A stretch of DNA of 64,000 nt from Lachnoclostridium sp. (GTDB taxonomy: Bacteria; Bacillota; Clostridia; Lachnospirales; Lachnospiraceae). The first letter of the stretch is position 1; each line of letters begins with the position of its first letter. The stretch covers positions 1-64,000 of the forward strand of contig JAMPEY010000010.1 of assembly GCA_023664665.1 (NCBI GenBank), read 5' to 3'. A program made the position numbers and the translations under genes. The notes under the pieces are model-generated. The model did no database searches. It was given only the letters and a program-made list of their open reading frames with translations, and was not told the origin of the DNA. Positions 26,829 through 36,550 of the stretch are shown piece after piece.

Positions 26829-28919
26829 ATGTATCAGAGTTATGAATTGGAACTTGCCGGACGCACCCTGAAGGTTGACATTAACCGTGTGGGAAAACAG
26901 GCAAACGGCTGTGCGTTTATGCACTATGGCGACACCACGGTATTATGTACCGCGACAGCATCCGAGAAGCCCAGGGAGGGCATTGACTTTTTCCCTTTAA
27001 GTGTGGAATATGAGGAGAAAATGTATGCTGTGGGCAAGATTCCCGGTGGATTTAATAAGAGAGAGGGAAAGGCGAGCGAAAATGCGATTCTTACCAGCCG
27101 TGTGATTGACAGACCCATGCGCCCCCTGTTTCCCAAGGATTACCGTAATGATGTTACCCTGAACAATCTGGTAATGAGCGTTGACCCCGAGTGCCGCCCC
27201 GAATTGGTGGCTATGATCGGCGCAGCCATCGCAACCTGTATTTCGGACATCCCCTTTGACGGTCCCTGTGCGATGACCCAGATGGGTATGATTGACGGAG
27301 AATTGATTGTCAACCCTTCTCAGGAACAGTGGAAAAAGGGAGATTTGAACCTGACCGTTGCATCTACCAGAGAAAAGGTAATTATGATTGAAGCAGGCGC
27401 AAACGAGGTTCCCGAGGCAAAGATGATTGAGGCTATTTATAAAGCCCATGAAATCAATCAGACCATTATTGCTTTTATTGACAAGATTGTTGCGGAGAAC
27501 GGCAAAAAGAAGCATGCATACGAAAGCTGCGCAGTCCCTGCGGAGATGTTTGAGGAGATCAAGAAAATCGTACCTCCCGAGGAGATGGAGAAAGCGGTAT
27601 TTACCGACGAAAAACAGGTTCGCGAGGAAAACATCCGCGTGATTACGGAAAAGCTGGAAGAGGCTTTTGCCGAGAATGAGGAGTGGCTTGCCATCTTGGG
27701 AGAGGCTGTTTACCAGTACGAGAAAAAGACTGTCCGCAAGATGATTTTAAAAGACCACAAGAGACCCGACGGTCGTGAGATTACGCAGATTCGTCCTCTG
27801 GCAGCGGAGGTGGATATCATTCCCAGAGTACACGGTTCCGCTATGTTTACCCGCGGACAGACCCAGATTTGTAATGTATGTACCCTGGCTCCTTTGTCCG
27901 AACAGCAGAAAATTGACGGGCTGGATGAAAATGAAGTGAGCAAGAGATACATGCACCATTATAATTTCCCTTCCTATTCCGTAGGTGAGACAAAGCCTTC
28001 CCGCGGGCCCGGAAGAAGAGAAATCGGTCACGGCGCATTGGCGGAGAGGGCGCTTCTTCCCATGCTTCCCAGCGAGGAGGAATTCCCCTATGCAATCCGT
28101 ACGGTATCCGAGACTTTCGAGTCCAACGGCTCCACTTCCATGGCTTCCACCTGCGCTTCCTGTATGTCCTTAATGGCAGCGGGCGTTCCCATCAAAAAGA
28201 TGGTGGCAGGAATCTCCTGCGGTCTTGTGACAGGGGATACGGATGATGATTTCGTACTGCTTACCGATATTCAGGGCTTGGAAGATTTCTTTGGCGATAT
28301 GGACTTCAAGGTGACAGGTACCACGGACGGCATCACGGCAATCCAGATGGATATTAAGATTCACGGTCTGACCCGACCCATCGTGGAGGGCGCTATTGCA
28401 AGATGCCGTGAGGCAAGGCTGTTCATTATGGACAACTGCATGAAGCCCGCCATTGCGGCGCCCAGGCCTGAGGTGAACCAATATGCGCCCAAGATTATCT
28501 CCGTTCAGATTGACCCGGAGAAAATCGGTGATGTGGTTGGTCAGAGAGGAAAGACCATCAATGAGATTATTGCGCGTACCGGCGTAAAGATAGACATTAC
28601 GGATGACGGTCAGGTGTCCATCTGCGGCACCGATAAGGAAATGATGGACAAGGCAGTGGAGATGGTGAAGATTATCACTACCGAGTTTGAGACCGGTCAG
28701 ATTTTCAAGGGCAAGGTTGTAAGTATTAAAGAATTCGGCGCCTTTGTGGAGTTTGCTCCCGGCAAGGAAGGCATGGTTCATATTTCCAAGATTGCCAAGG
28801 AGAGAATCAACCGCGTGGAGGATGTGCTTACCTTGGGAGATATAGTGACGGTAGTCTGCATGGGTAAGGATAAGATGGGCAGAATCAACTTCTCCATGAA
28901 AGATGTAGCGCAGCAGTAA
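26829..28919 (+). CDS. pnp: Polyribonucleotide nucleotidyltransferase (PNPase)
   Basis: A 696-residue phosphorolytic 3'-5' exoribonuclease, normal length. Two RNase PH domains (about 10-225 and 310-540), a KH domain (IGDVVGQRGKTINEIIARTG) and an S1 domain (GQIFKGKVVSIKEFGAFVEF) are in the usual order. Core motifs include FFPLSVEYEEKMYAVGKIPG and the SFSVGE-like PSYSVGETKPSRGPGRREIGHG. ATG 26829 has GGAGG 5 nt upstream; the frame is open further up to 26679, but that part is the leader hairpin. Confidence 0.96.
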   Translation: MYQSYELELAGRTLKVDINRVGKQANGCAFMHYGDTTVLCTATASEKPREGIDFFPLSVEYEEKMYAVGKIPGGFNKREGKASENAILTSRVIDRPMRPLFPKDYRNDVTLNNLVMSVDPECRPELVAMIGAAIATCISDIPFDGPCAMTQMGMIDGELIVNPSQEQWKKGDLNLTVASTREKVIMIEAGANEVPEAKMIEAIYKAHEINQTIIAFIDKIVAENGKKKHAYESCAVPAEMFEEIKKIVPPEEMEKAVFTDEKQVREENIRVITEKLEEAFAENEEWLAILGEAVYQYEKKTVRKMILKDHKRPDGREITQIRPLAAEVDIIPRVHGSAMFTRGQTQICNVCTLAPLSEQQKIDGLDENEVSKRYMHHYNFPSYSVGETKPSRGPGRREIGHGALAERALLPMLPSEEEFPYAIRTVSETFESNGSTSMASTCASCMSLMAAGVPIKKMVAGISCGLVTGDTDDDFVLLTDIQGLEDFFGDMDFKVTGTTDGITAIQMDIKIHGLTRPIVEGAIARCREARLFIMDNCMKPAIAAPRPEVNQYAPKIISVQIDPEKIGDVVGQRGKTINEIIARTGVKIDITDDGQVSICGTDKEMMDKAVEMVKIITTEFETGQIFKGKVVSIKEFGAFVEFAPGKEGMVHISKIAKERINRVEDVLTLGDIVTVVCMGKDKMGRINFSMKDVAQQ

Positions 28920-28927
28920 AAAAGTAA

Positions 28928-28974
28928 ATGCTCCGCCACCCCAGAGTCTGTTTGGGGAGGCGGAGCATCTTTTG
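28928..28974. terminator. Terminator between pnp and the convergent phoR
   Basis: ATGCTCCGCC and GGCGGAGCAT pair perfectly over 10 bp, and CCCC/GGGG extends the helix inside. TCTTTTG follows on the plus strand. It may also end the minus-strand pst-pho transcript. Confidence 0.8.
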
Positions 28975-29005
28975 CTGAAACTGTGCTGCACATCGGCAAC
29001 CCTCA

Positions 29006-30673
29006 TTATGGCGTTTCTTGGCTGATAGGAAATGAAATCTGTATAAGCGTTCCTTCTCCGGGGCTGCTTTTTAGGTCGATTCTGCCGTTTAAATACTGTA
29101 CGGCATGTTTTACAATGGAAAGACCTAAACCCGTACCGCCGGATTCTTTAGAACGGCTTTTATCCACCCGGTAAAACCGTTCAAATATCCGTGCCTGATG
29201 TTCGGGAGGTATGCCGATTCCCGAATCTTTTACGGAAATCACGACGAGCTTTTCCTGTTCGGTGATGGAAACAATTACCGTACCGCCTTGTGTATTATAC
29301 TTGACGGCATTATCGCAAAGATTAAACAGGATTTCTGTCAAAAGGCGTCTGACGCTTTTTATTTTGACGGTTCCGCCCGTGACCGTAATTTCGACATTCT
29401 TTGCTGCCGCTATTTCGTTAAGCTCTGCCGCTGTATCCGTGGCAATTTCATATAAGTCGACATCTTCAAAAGGCATATCACATCCTTCGTCCAGCTTTGA
29501 AAGCCGGATAATGTCATCTATTAAAGTCACAAGCCGTTCCGCTTCTGTCCGGATATGCCCTACGAATTGTGTCATATCTTCCGGTTTTACAAGCCCGTTT
29601 TCTATTAACTCAGCGCTCCCCATTATGGATTGCAGGGGAGTTTTCAGCTCATGTGATACATTGGCTGTAAATTCCCGTCTGTTCCTTTCTGTGAAAGCTA
29701 TTTCGCTTATGTCAAAAGCAAGCAGGACAGCGCCGATGACAGCCCCCCTTGACTCAATGCGGTTGATATGGAACTGATACTCTTTCCCGTTTTGTTCCGT
29801 GCGGATTTCGCTGTGCCCGTTTAAAAAGGCATCCTGTACTGCATGACTGATACCGGGACTGCGTTCGATAGTCAGGAAATCTTTGCCGATGCAGGAAGGC
29901 TGTGCGTGAAACAATTCCAACGCGGCGGGATTGATGCTCACAATCAGGCTTTTGTCATTCAAAAGCACGAGTCCTTCCGCCATGCCCTGCGTAATCTGTG
30001 TAAATTCATCATTTTGCCTCTGAAGCTGCGCTAACTGCATATCTATCTGCCTGTGCTGTCTGTGAAGACGGCTCAATAAAGGAGCCAGTTCCTCATAAGT
30101 ATCATTTTCCAGAGGTTTTTCCAAATCAAGGCTGTTTAATGGTTCCATGATATGTTTGGAAATCCGGTCGGCCAATACTCCCGACAAAACAAGGGCAGTG
30201 GCAATCACAATGCAAATCGGCTGTGTCATTCCAAAAACAAGCATCCATACACTGATGCTGCTGGCTGAAATCCTGAGTACGGAACCGTCGTTAAGGCGTC
30301 TTGCACAATAAAGTGTTTTTTCTAAGAGTGTTGTTGAATAGCGTGAGCTTTTCCCTTCCCTGCTTTGCAATGCCTGTTGGATTTCTTCTCTGTCTCCATG
30401 GTTTTCCATATTTTCTTTGTCAGACTGTGTATCGTATATGACATCACCGTTTTCGGCAACCCATGTTAGACGATACCCGCTTGACGGTAATTTTTCAAGA
30501 TATTCCTGACCGTTCTTTTCGACAGCGATGACAGCCAGCGATAACTCGTCTTCTAACTGTTTTTCCTGAAGATTACTAAAATAACGGTATAGTCCGCCCA
30601 TAATGATTACAAGACTTGCAATCAGGACAGCTCCCGCAACAATCATAATTGATTTAAAAATTTTTTTTGTCAT
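29006..30673 (-). CDS. phoR: Phosphate-responsive sensor histidine kinase PhoR
   Basis: A 555-residue membrane kinase. Two membrane helices (about 8-28 and 140-165) flank an extracytoplasmic sensor region; then a HAMP-like linker, a PAS domain (about 235-330), HisKA with the phospho-acceptor motif VSHELKTPLQSI, and a HATPase domain with NLCDNAVKYN, DSGIGIPPEHQARIFERF and GTGLGLSIVKHAV. It overlaps phoB by 4 nt (ATGA) and is the last gene of the pst operon. In the family it phosphorylates PhoB when phosphate is low, under control of PhoU and Pst. Confidence 0.9.
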   Translation of the reverse strand: MTKKIFKSIMIVAGAVLIASLVIIMGGLYRYFSNLQEKQLEDELSLAVIAVEKNGQEYLEKLPSSGYRLTWVAENGDVIYDTQSDKENMENHGDREEIQQALQSREGKSSRYSTTLLEKTLYCARRLNDGSVLRISASSISVWMLVFGMTQPICIVIATALVLSGVLADRISKHIMEPLNSLDLEKPLENDTYEELAPLLSRLHRQHRQIDMQLAQLQRQNDEFTQITQGMAEGLVLLNDKSLIVSINPAALELFHAQPSCIGKDFLTIERSPGISHAVQDAFLNGHSEIRTEQNGKEYQFHINRIESRGAVIGAVLLAFDISEIAFTERNRREFTANVSHELKTPLQSIMGSAELIENGLVKPEDMTQFVGHIRTEAERLVTLIDDIIRLSKLDEGCDMPFEDVDLYEIATDTAAELNEIAAAKNVEITVTGGTVKIKSVRRLLTEILFNLCDNAVKYNTQGGTVIVSITEQEKLVVISVKDSGIGIPPEHQARIFERFYRVDKSRSKESGGTGLGLSIVKHAVQYLNGRIDLKSSPGEGTLIQISFPISQETP

Positions 30674-31347
30674 GTTGTAACCTCTAACCGGTAGCCGACG
30701 CCGCGCACGGTTTCTATCATTTTTCCGTAATGTTTCAATTTCATACGCAGGGTGCGGATATGCATATCCACAGTCCGCGTTTCACCGACATAATCCGCAC
30801 CCCATATATCATTAAAAATCTGGTCGCGGGTAAAAGCAATCCCCGGATGGGACAGAAACATCCGAAGCAGTTCAAATTCTTTCAGGGTAAGCTGGATTCG
30901 CTCATTATCAATGGCAACGGTATGCTCGTCTAAATTGACTAAAAGACCGCCTGCTTTCAAAAGATGTTCCACATCCGGGGGATTACATCTTCTAAGTACG
31001 GCTTTCACGCGGGAAACCATTTCCATCATACCGAAAGGCTTTACAAGATAATCGTCCGCACCCAGATCAAGACTTTGGATTTTATCATATTCCATGTCTT
31101 TTGCGGTTGCCATGATAACAGGAATCCGGCAGGTGTCGGGATTTGCTTTTAAAAATTTAAGCAGTTCCACACCATCTTCTCCCGGAAGCATAATGTCAAG
31201 AAGAATCAGATCCGGTTTATCCGAAGACAGAGCATTCCGAAAAGCTGCTGCATTCGGAAAGCCTGCTGCCTCAAAATTGGTGGAAGTAAGCGTATAAACT
31301 TCGATATCCCGAATGCTTTCATCATCCTCTATGCACCATATTTTCAT
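30670..31347 (-). CDS. phoB: Phosphate regulon response regulator, OmpR family
   Basis: A 225-residue regulator. The receiver domain has the acidic pair EDDES, phospho-acceptor Asp in LILLDIMLPGEDG and Lys in YLVKPFG; the C-terminal winged helix includes LTLKEFELLRMFLSHPG and RTVDMHIRTLRMKLKHYG. The start at 31347 follows AAGGAGG; a longer frame upstream lacks such a site. It presumably binds the Pho box in front of pstS. In Bacillus nomenclature it would be phoP. Confidence 0.9.
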   Translation of the reverse strand: MKIWCIEDDESIRDIEVYTLTSTNFEAAGFPNAAAFRNALSSDKPDLILLDIMLPGEDGVELLKFLKANPDTCRIPVIMATAKDMEYDKIQSLDLGADDYLVKPFGMMEMVSRVKAVLRRCNPPDVEHLLKAGGLLVNLDEHTVAIDNERIQLTLKEFELLRMFLSHPGIAFTRDQIFNDIWGADYVGETRTVDMHIRTLRMKLKHYGKMIETVRGVGYRLEVTT

Positions 31348-31392
31348 ACAAAACCTCCTTATCGCAGTTCTGCTGCGATGCAATCTAACCGC

Positions 31393-32037
31393 CTATGTTA
31401 CATGTTTTCCTGTCACGGAAAAAGTTACCCATCTTGCGATATTGACCGCATGGTCCCCGATACGCTCAAAATATTTGGCAATCATCAGTAAATCCAGAGC
31501 ATATCCTCCGTCTGCGGGGGTTTCCGCTATCAGTTTAATCAATGATGATTTGACCTGTAAAAACAAATCATCGACCACATCATCACGGTCAATTGCTTTG
31601 CCGGCCAACACAACATCCTGTTTTACGAAAGCATCAATGCTTTCTGTAACCATGCTGCTTGCCGCCTCTGCCATAAAACGGATATGTTCACATTCACTGC
31701 CGGTTCTTCCGTTAAGGAATGTGATGATCTCTGCAATATCCGCAGCCTGTGTTCCGATGCGCTCCATATCGGTGATCATCTTAAGTGCGGCGGAAATCTG
31801 CCGCAAATCCCCTGCTACCGGCTGTTGTTGTAACAGCAGTTTCAGGCATAGTGTTTCTATGGTACGCTCCATATGGTTAATTTCTTCATCAATGGGCAGG
31901 ACTTTATCTGCGAGCGAGACATCTCCGATAATCAATGCCTTGGAAGCAATGTCAATCGATTCCTCGCACATGGCGCCCATTTTTGTGAGTTCATTATTCA
32001 GTGTAGCAAGCTGTTCGTCAAAACGACTTCTCATCAT
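31393..32037 (-). CDS. phoU: Phosphate signalling regulator PhoU
   Basis: A 214-residue helical protein with two PhoU repeats ([20 protein letters not shown] and [20 protein letters not shown]) and the metal-site segments [14 protein letters not shown] and [15 protein letters not shown]. It links Pst transport to PhoR activity in the family. ATGA overlap with pstB and GGAGG 5 nt upstream. Confidence 0.93.
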   Translation of the reverse strand: MMRSRFDEQLATLNNELTKMGAMCEESIDIASKALIIGDVSLADKVLPIDEEINHMERTIETLCLKLLLQQQPVAGDLRQISAALKMITDMERIGTQAADIAEIITFLNGRTGSECEHIRFMAEAASSMVTESIDAFVKQDVVLAGKAIDRDDVVDDLFLQVKSSLIKLIAETPADGGYALDLLMIAKYFERIGDHAVNIARWVTFSVTGKHVT

Positions 32038-32801
32038 CCAAACCTCCCCGTAATATAATCTTCTGTCCGCTTATCTTTAGGCTGTTCAAACATCTTTTCC
32101 GTATTTCCGTATTCTATTAAATCACCGAGGAGAAAAAGAGCCGTATTATCGGAAATCCGCACCGCCTGCTGCATATTGTGCGTAACTATGATAATAGTAT
32201 ACTTATTCCGAAGCTCCATTGCAAGCTCCTCAATCTTGGATGTGGAAATCGGGTCAAGGGCGCTCGTAGGTTCATCCATCAGAAGCACATCCGGTTCTAC
32301 GGCCAATGCGCGGGCAATGCAAAGTCTTTGCTGCTGACCCCCCGACAATCCTAACGCCGATCTTTTCAGTCTGTCTTTTACTTCCTCCCAAATGGCAGCC
32401 CCCCGCAGGGAATGTTCTACGATATCATCCAGTTTTGCCTTATTTTTAATCCCGTGGGTCCGTGGCCCATAAGCAATATTATCATAGATACTCATGGGGA
32501 AGGGATTCGGTTTTTGGAAAACCATACCGACGCTGCGGCGAAGTTCATTTACATCAACATCCGCGTCAAAAATATTGCTGTCACGGTAGCGCACCTCTCC
32601 GGAGATCCGCACCCCGGGAACAAGGTCATTCATCCGGTTTAAGGTTTTAAGAAAAGTAGATTTTCCGCATCCTGACGGACCGATCAAAGCGGTAATATTT
32701 TTTTCTTCAATATCGATATTAATATTTTTAAGGGCCTGTGTGTTGCCATACCAAAGACATAGTTCTTTCACTTTCATAACAGGGTTGATATGGTTACTCA
32801 T
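32034..32801 (-). CDS. pstB: Phosphate ABC transporter ATP-binding protein PstB
   Basis: A 255-residue ATPase of the high-affinity phosphate importer. Walker [10 protein letters not shown], the PstB-typical [20 protein letters not shown], signature [15 protein letters not shown], Walker [14 protein letters not shown] and the switch His in [10 protein letters not shown] are all present. The start overlaps the end of pstA by 8 nt; a GTG at 32813 is an alternative. Confidence 0.94.
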   Translation of the reverse strand: MSNHINPVMKVKELCLWYGNTQALKNINIDIEEKNITALIGPSGCGKSTFLKTLNRMNDLVPGVRISGEVRYRDSNIFDADVDVNELRRSVGMVFQKPNPFPMSIYDNIAYGPRTHGIKNKAKLDDIVEHSLRGAAIWEEVKDRLKRSALGLSGGQQQRLCIARALAVEPDVLLMDEPTSALDPISTSKIEELAMELRNKYTIIIVTHNMQQAVRISDNTALFLLGDLIEYGNTEKMFEQPKDKRTEDYITGRFG

Positions 32802-33723
32802 ATGTTTTTTCACGACCTTTCATTTCTCCAAAAGCCGGTGCTTTTTGGATTCCTTGGGTTCTTTTTTGGAAATATCTGCCTGCCGCCGTGGCCGACAGGT
32901 TAATGAGTACGGTTAGAATCATCAGGATAGCGGCGATGGCAAAGGCAATTCCAAATTCTCCGTTTTCTTTTGCATAGACATATAGCGCGACTGTGAGTGT
33001 TGCCCCTGCGCTGCCGAGTCCCTTCACAATTCCGTTCAAGGCATGGGCAAAACCGGCAGTAAAGAGAAGAGCAGCAGATTCCCCGAGAATCCGCCCTACG
33101 GACAGAATGCAGCCGGTGATAATGCCATCAATACAGCCGGGAAGCACCACGGTACGGATTACACGCCATTTTCCGGCGCCCAGTCCGAAAGCGCCTTCCC
33201 GGTAACTTTGTGGAACGGTTTTCAGACTTTCCTGCGTAGTGCGCATGACGGTGGGCAGATTCATGATTACCAGCGTAAAGGCTCCTGCCGCAAGGGATGT
33301 TTTCATACCAAAGAATTGGCAGAAAAACAGCATGCCTACCAGACCATAAATAATAGACGGAATCCCCGATAAGGTTTCGGCAGCGTACTCTATGATTTCT
33401 ACCAACTTTTTGTTTCCGGCGTACTCCGTAAGATAAATTGCGGCGCCTACGCCAAGGGGGAGAACCAGTACCAAAGCTGCCAGCACAATATAGACGGTAT
33501 TCAGAATGTCCGGAAGAATCCCTATCCGGCCGGACAGATAGCTTGGCTTTGTGGTAAGCAGTTCCCATGATACATTGGGCAGTCCTTTCCACAATACATA
33601 ACCGATTAAAAACAGCACCAATGCGCAGGTAATGCTTACGGAAATTCCCATCAGCACGCCCATGGCGGTAATATATGTTTTTCTTTTGGTGGAAATGGAT
33701 TGTTTTTGCATTTTAATGACCAT
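32794..33723 (-). CDS. pstA: Phosphate ABC transporter permease PstA
   Basis: A 309-residue membrane subunit with about six helices. Typical segments are the [15 protein letters not shown] loop, the [22 protein letters not shown] helix and the EAA-type [22 protein letters not shown]. It lies 12 nt after pstC. Starts at 33723 and 33711 are both possible. Confidence 0.93.
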   Translation of the reverse strand: MVIKMQKQSISTKRKTYITAMGVLMGISVSITCALVLFLIGYVLWKGLPNVSWELLTTKPSYLSGRIGILPDILNTVYIVLAALVLVLPLGVGAAIYLTEYAGNKKLVEIIEYAAETLSGIPSIIYGLVGMLFFCQFFGMKTSLAAGAFTLVIMNLPTVMRTTQESLKTVPQSYREGAFGLGAGKWRVIRTVVLPGCIDGIITGCILSVGRILGESAALLFTAGFAHALNGIVKGLGSAGATLTVALYVYAKENGEFGIAFAIAAILMILTVLINLSATAAGRYFQKRTQGIQKAPAFGEMKGREKTYE

Positions 33724-33735
33724 GCCTTTCTTAAC

Positions 33736-34611
33736 CTATGCTTTTTTGTCATGTTTCAAAATGAAATTCAGTACGGCGTTTATCAACATGATAAAGAGAA
33801 ACAGTATCAGTGCGATGGAAAACAGCGCCTGTTTTTGCAAGCTTCCGTCGGCGGCATAGGACATTTCGCTTGCCACGGCGGTTGTAAGGAAGCGGACGCT
33901 CTGAAAAATTTCAGGCATATTGGGTGCATTCCCTGCCACCATCATAACAGCCATTGATTCCCCGATAGCCCTGCCGACGCCTAAAACCACAGCCGCCGCA
34001 ATGCCGCTTTTTGCCGCAGGAACGGAGACCCTGAAATAGGTTTCCATCGGTGTCGCTCCAAGCGCGAGAGAAGCATCCTCGTACTCTTTGGGGACGGCTT
34101 CCAAGGCGGTAACCGATACCTTGATAATCGATGGTAAAATCATAACGGCAAGTACGATCATTGCAGCAAACAGGCTGGCTCCGTCCGGGATATGAAAAAG
34201 GATTCGTATTCCCGGAACCAGCGTCATCATCCCGACAAGCCCATAAACTACCGAAGGAATGCCTGCCAGCAGGCTGACTGCCGTCTCGACAACCGTTTTT
34301 ACTTTGACCGGTGCAATCTTAGCAAGATAAACCGCCGTCATGAATCCGATAGGCACTCCGATCAGGATTGCGCCGGCCGTACCGTAAATGCTTGTGAGGA
34401 TAAAAGGTAAAATCCCATACTGCGGCTGTGCTGCCGTGGAAGCCCATTTTTTCCCGAAAAGGAAATTACAGACACCTATTTTGCGAATAGCCGGAATCCC
34501 GGATATCACGAGATAAACGGTAATCAGAAGCACACAGCCAACCGTAATCAGACCAAGTATCAGGAAAATGCCGTGTATGGCATTTTCCTTAAGGCGTTTT
34601 CTGTTTTTCAT
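33736..34611 (-). CDS. pstC: Phosphate ABC transporter permease PstC
   Basis: A 291-residue membrane subunit with six predicted helices. Family segments are GTAGAILIGVPIGFMTAVYL, the GIPSVVYGLVGMMTLVPG loop, IIKVSVTALEAVPKEYEDAS and the RAIGESMAVMMVAGN stretch. GAGGTGAT precedes the ATG. It follows pstS by 22 nt. Confidence 0.94.
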   Translation of the reverse strand: MKNRKRLKENAIHGIFLILGLITVGCVLLITVYLVISGIPAIRKIGVCNFLFGKKWASTAAQPQYGILPFILTSIYGTAGAILIGVPIGFMTAVYLAKIAPVKVKTVVETAVSLLAGIPSVVYGLVGMMTLVPGIRILFHIPDGASLFAAMIVLAVMILPSIIKVSVTALEAVPKEYEDASLALGATPMETYFRVSVPAAKSGIAAAVVLGVGRAIGESMAVMMVAGNAPNMPEIFQSVRFLTTAVASEMSYAADGSLQKQALFSIALILFLFIMLINAVLNFILKHDKKA

Positions 34612-34633
34612 AAGACATCACCTCATAAAGCGG

Positions 34634-35482
34634 TCAATGTTTTGGCACGGCGCCTGCGGAGGAGATGATTTCATCCGCCTCAGATGAAGTGATATAATTA
34701 AAGAATTTCTGCGCGGCTGCCGAAAGATCGGTTCCGCTCTTTGTCACCAGTACAAAGGGACGCTGTACCACATAGCTTCCGTCCTTTACGGTTTCTTCCG
34801 TAGGTACAATGCCGCCAACCGAAAGTGCTTTTACGGTTTCCTTTACAGATGCAAGAGAAGCATATCCGATTGCCGCTGGATTGCCTGCCACGGTTGTAAT
34901 GACATCTCCGGTAGAGGTAAGTTCCTGCCGGTATTTGCAGGAATCCCCCGTACCGGTGATGGATTCAAAACCATCCCTTGTACCGCTTCCCGCTTCGCGG
35001 CCAATCAGGACAATTTCCAAGTCGCTGCCGCCGATTTCTTTCCAATTTGTTATCTCGCCCTTATAAATTTTTCCGATGGTTTCCAAATCGAGGTCATTTA
35101 CCGGATTATCGGGATTTACAATGACTGCGATACCGTCAAGGGCAAGTATGGTTTCCGTTAATCCCTGTGCTTTTTCTTCTTCCTTCAGATTACGGCTGGA
35201 AAGCCCGATATCGCAGCGTCCCTCCGCGACAGCAGTAATTCCGGAACCGGAACCGGTAGGGTTATAGGTAAAGGTTATGCCGGGATTGTCTTTCTCAAAG
35301 GACTCCCCTAATGCGCCGATTACCTTTTCCATAGAAGTGGAACCGTCCGTAGATACCGTACCGTTGGCAACATCGTTGTTTGCGGACGCCGTACCGCCGG
35401 CTGTTTTTCCGCATCCGCCCATAACCGCAAGCGTAAGAGTCATAGCAACAATGGAACCGATACATTTTGTCATTTTTTTCAT
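34634..35482 (-). CDS. pstS: Phosphate-binding lipoprotein PstS
   Basis: A 282-residue solute-binding lipoprotein anchored outside the membrane. The lipobox is VMGGC (Cys near 24). The binding-protein core shows DGSTSMEKVIGALGESF, GSGSGITAVAEGRCDIGLSS and REAGSGTRDGFE, the usual phosphate-contact loops. AAGGAG lies 8 nt before the ATG. First gene of the minus-strand operon pstSCAB-phoU-phoB-phoR. Confidence 0.94.
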   Translation of the reverse strand: MKKMTKCIGSIVAMTLTLAVMGGCGKTAGGTASANNDVANGTVSTDGSTSMEKVIGALGESFEKDNPGITFTYNPTGSGSGITAVAEGRCDIGLSSRNLKEEEKAQGLTETILALDGIAVIVNPDNPVNDLDLETIGKIYKGEITNWKEIGGSDLEIVLIGREAGSGTRDGFESITGTGDSCKYRQELTSTGDVITTVAGNPAAIGYASLASVKETVKALSVGGIVPTEETVKDGSYVVQRPFVLVTKSGTDLSAAAQKFFNYITSSEADEIISSAGAVPKH

Positions 35483-35541
35483 AATTGTTTTCTCCTTCTT
35501 TTCAAGTATTTTGTGCTACACTTGTTATGATAGATGCTGTC

Positions 35542-35581
35542 TGTAAAATCCAAAATACAACTTTTGTAAAATCTATGTAAA
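35542..35581 (-). promoter_or_regulatory. Pho box upstream of pstS
   Basis: On the minus strand, TTTACA occurs at 35581-35576, 35570-35565 (11-bp period) and 35547-35542, with a degenerate copy (TGTATT) between. Direct TT(A/T/C)ACA repeats spaced by about 5 bp are the binding site of PhoP/PhoB in Bacillus. The site is 60-100 bp before the pstS start. Confidence 0.8.
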
Positions 35582-35672
35582 AGGAAACACCGGATTTTCG
35601 GATAAAAATAATTCGCCTTGCGGGCTATAATCATGGTACAATGTACGCAGACACAGAAAGTGAGGAATTTTT

Positions 35673-36251
35673 ATGGATAATCTGATGGAACTTTTAGAGA
35701 CGCGCCGTACATACAGGCGTTTTGAACAGAAGGAAATTGACCAGAGCATCGTGGACGAAATTCTGTTGGCGGCGAGGCTTGCATCCAGCGCGGCTAACAG
35801 ACAGCCCCTTTCCTATATCGTAGTGGAGGGGAAAAACAGAGTGGCGCAAGTATTTGAGCATACCCGCTGGGCGGCGGCGCTTCCTCCAAAGCTGGGGCAG
35901 CCTAAGGAAGGGGAATGGCCGGTGCTTTTCATTGCAGTGGTAGAGAATCTGGATATCAACAGGGATTGTGATACGGACGCGGGTCTTGCCATCGGGAATA
36001 TGACTTTGGCGGCATGGAATCACGGGGTGGGCAGCTGCATTATCGGCGCCTGCAATAAACAGAAGCTGTCTGAACTTTTTGGACTTACGGAAAATCAAAA
36101 GCTGCACACAGTGGTAGCATTCGGCTATCCTTCTCATAAAAGCACAATAGTGCCATTGTATCAGGGGGAGGAATTTTCGTATTATCTGGATGACAATAAA
36201 GATTATGTGGTGCCCAAACGCCGGCTCGCAGATATTGTGACTTATTTTTAA
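35673..36251 (+). CDS. Nitroreductase family protein
   Basis: A 192-residue FMN-dependent reductase-like protein. N-terminal LETRRTYRRFEQKEID carries the FMN-phosphate-binding Arg pair, ARLASSAANRQPLSYIVV the usual Ser/Asn-Gln-Pro motif, and WNHGVGSCIIGA the GxGxC-type region. Natural substrate is not predictable. It is divergent from pstS, so the 190-nt gap serves both. Confidence 0.88.
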   Translation: MDNLMELLETRRTYRRFEQKEIDQSIVDEILLAARLASSAANRQPLSYIVVEGKNRVAQVFEHTRWAAALPPKLGQPKEGEWPVLFIAVVENLDINRDCDTDAGLAIGNMTLAAWNHGVGSCIIGACNKQKLSELFGLTENQKLHTVVAFGYPSHKSTIVPLYQGEEFSYYLDDNKDYVVPKRRLADIVTYF

Positions 36252-36275
36252 AAGTCTGTCTTTTTGGAATCGCTC

Positions 36276-36304
36276 TTGTGGTGTCTGATATTTTCTGATA
36301 AAAT
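36276..36304 (+). promoter_or_regulatory. Promoter of the decayed holin-like toxin
   Basis: TTGTGG (36276-36281), a 17-bp spacer and TAAAAT (36299-36304). Confidence 0.6.
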
Positions 36305-36362
36305 ATTTTTATGGGTACCGCCCCTCTGACTACGGGTAAAACCGGGAAAGGGGGGATGCTTG

Positions 36363-36433
36363 ATGAGTGATTATGAACTGCTGACGGTTGTGTGTCAATT
36401 CTGATAGCTTACATAAACCACACAAAAAAGTAA
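36363..36433 (+). pseudogene. Remnant of a small holin-like type I toxin
   Basis: ATG 36363 opens MSDYELLTVVCQF and then stops. In the +2 frame from 36401 the sequence continues LIAYINHTKK and a TAA at 36431. Together they match the two ends of small holin-like toxins (about 30 residues, single membrane helix) of Firmicutes; the middle of the helix is missing and the frame is broken. AAAGGGGGG precedes the ATG and can pair with CCGCCCCTCT upstream, the usual leader that hides the start. The toxin is probably dead. Confidence 0.7.
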
Positions 36434-36467
36434 CCGCCCTTTGGTCGAGGAATGCGGTTACTTTTTT
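36424..36467. terminator. Bidirectional terminator shared by toxin remnant and antisense RNA
   Basis: AAAAAAGTAACCGC (36424-36437) and GCGGTTACTTTTTT (36454-36467) are perfect 14-bp complements, giving a stem with A and T tails usable on both strands. Confidence 0.85.
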
Positions 36468-36516
36468 GTAACTAATTCTTAGGGCTGACCGTCTATCGGC
36501 AGTATTCCCTTTTGCG
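36424..36516 (-). ncRNA. Candidate antisense antitoxin RNA of the toxin remnant
   Basis: A minus-strand consensus promoter (TTGACA-17-TACAAT at 36550-36522) points at the toxin 3' end. The transcript, about 90 nt, would start near 36516 and end in the terminator hairpin at 36424-36467, thus overlapping the 3' end of the toxin mRNA. This is the arrangement of type I systems with convergent overlapping RNAs. Expression is inferred. Confidence 0.65.
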
Positions 36517-36521
36517 CTTTT

Positions 36522-36550
36522 ATTGTAGCAGATTTCCCCGCTCCTGTCAA
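36522..36550 (-). promoter_or_regulatory. Promoter of the antisense RNA
   Basis: Reading the minus strand: TTGACA (36550-36545), a 17-bp spacer and TACAAT (36527-36522). Confidence 0.8.

Noticed and set aside
26653..26871. Plus-strand open frame across the rpsO-pnp gap
   Set aside because: It covers the terminator and the leader helices and has no start signal; the region is better explained as RNA structure.
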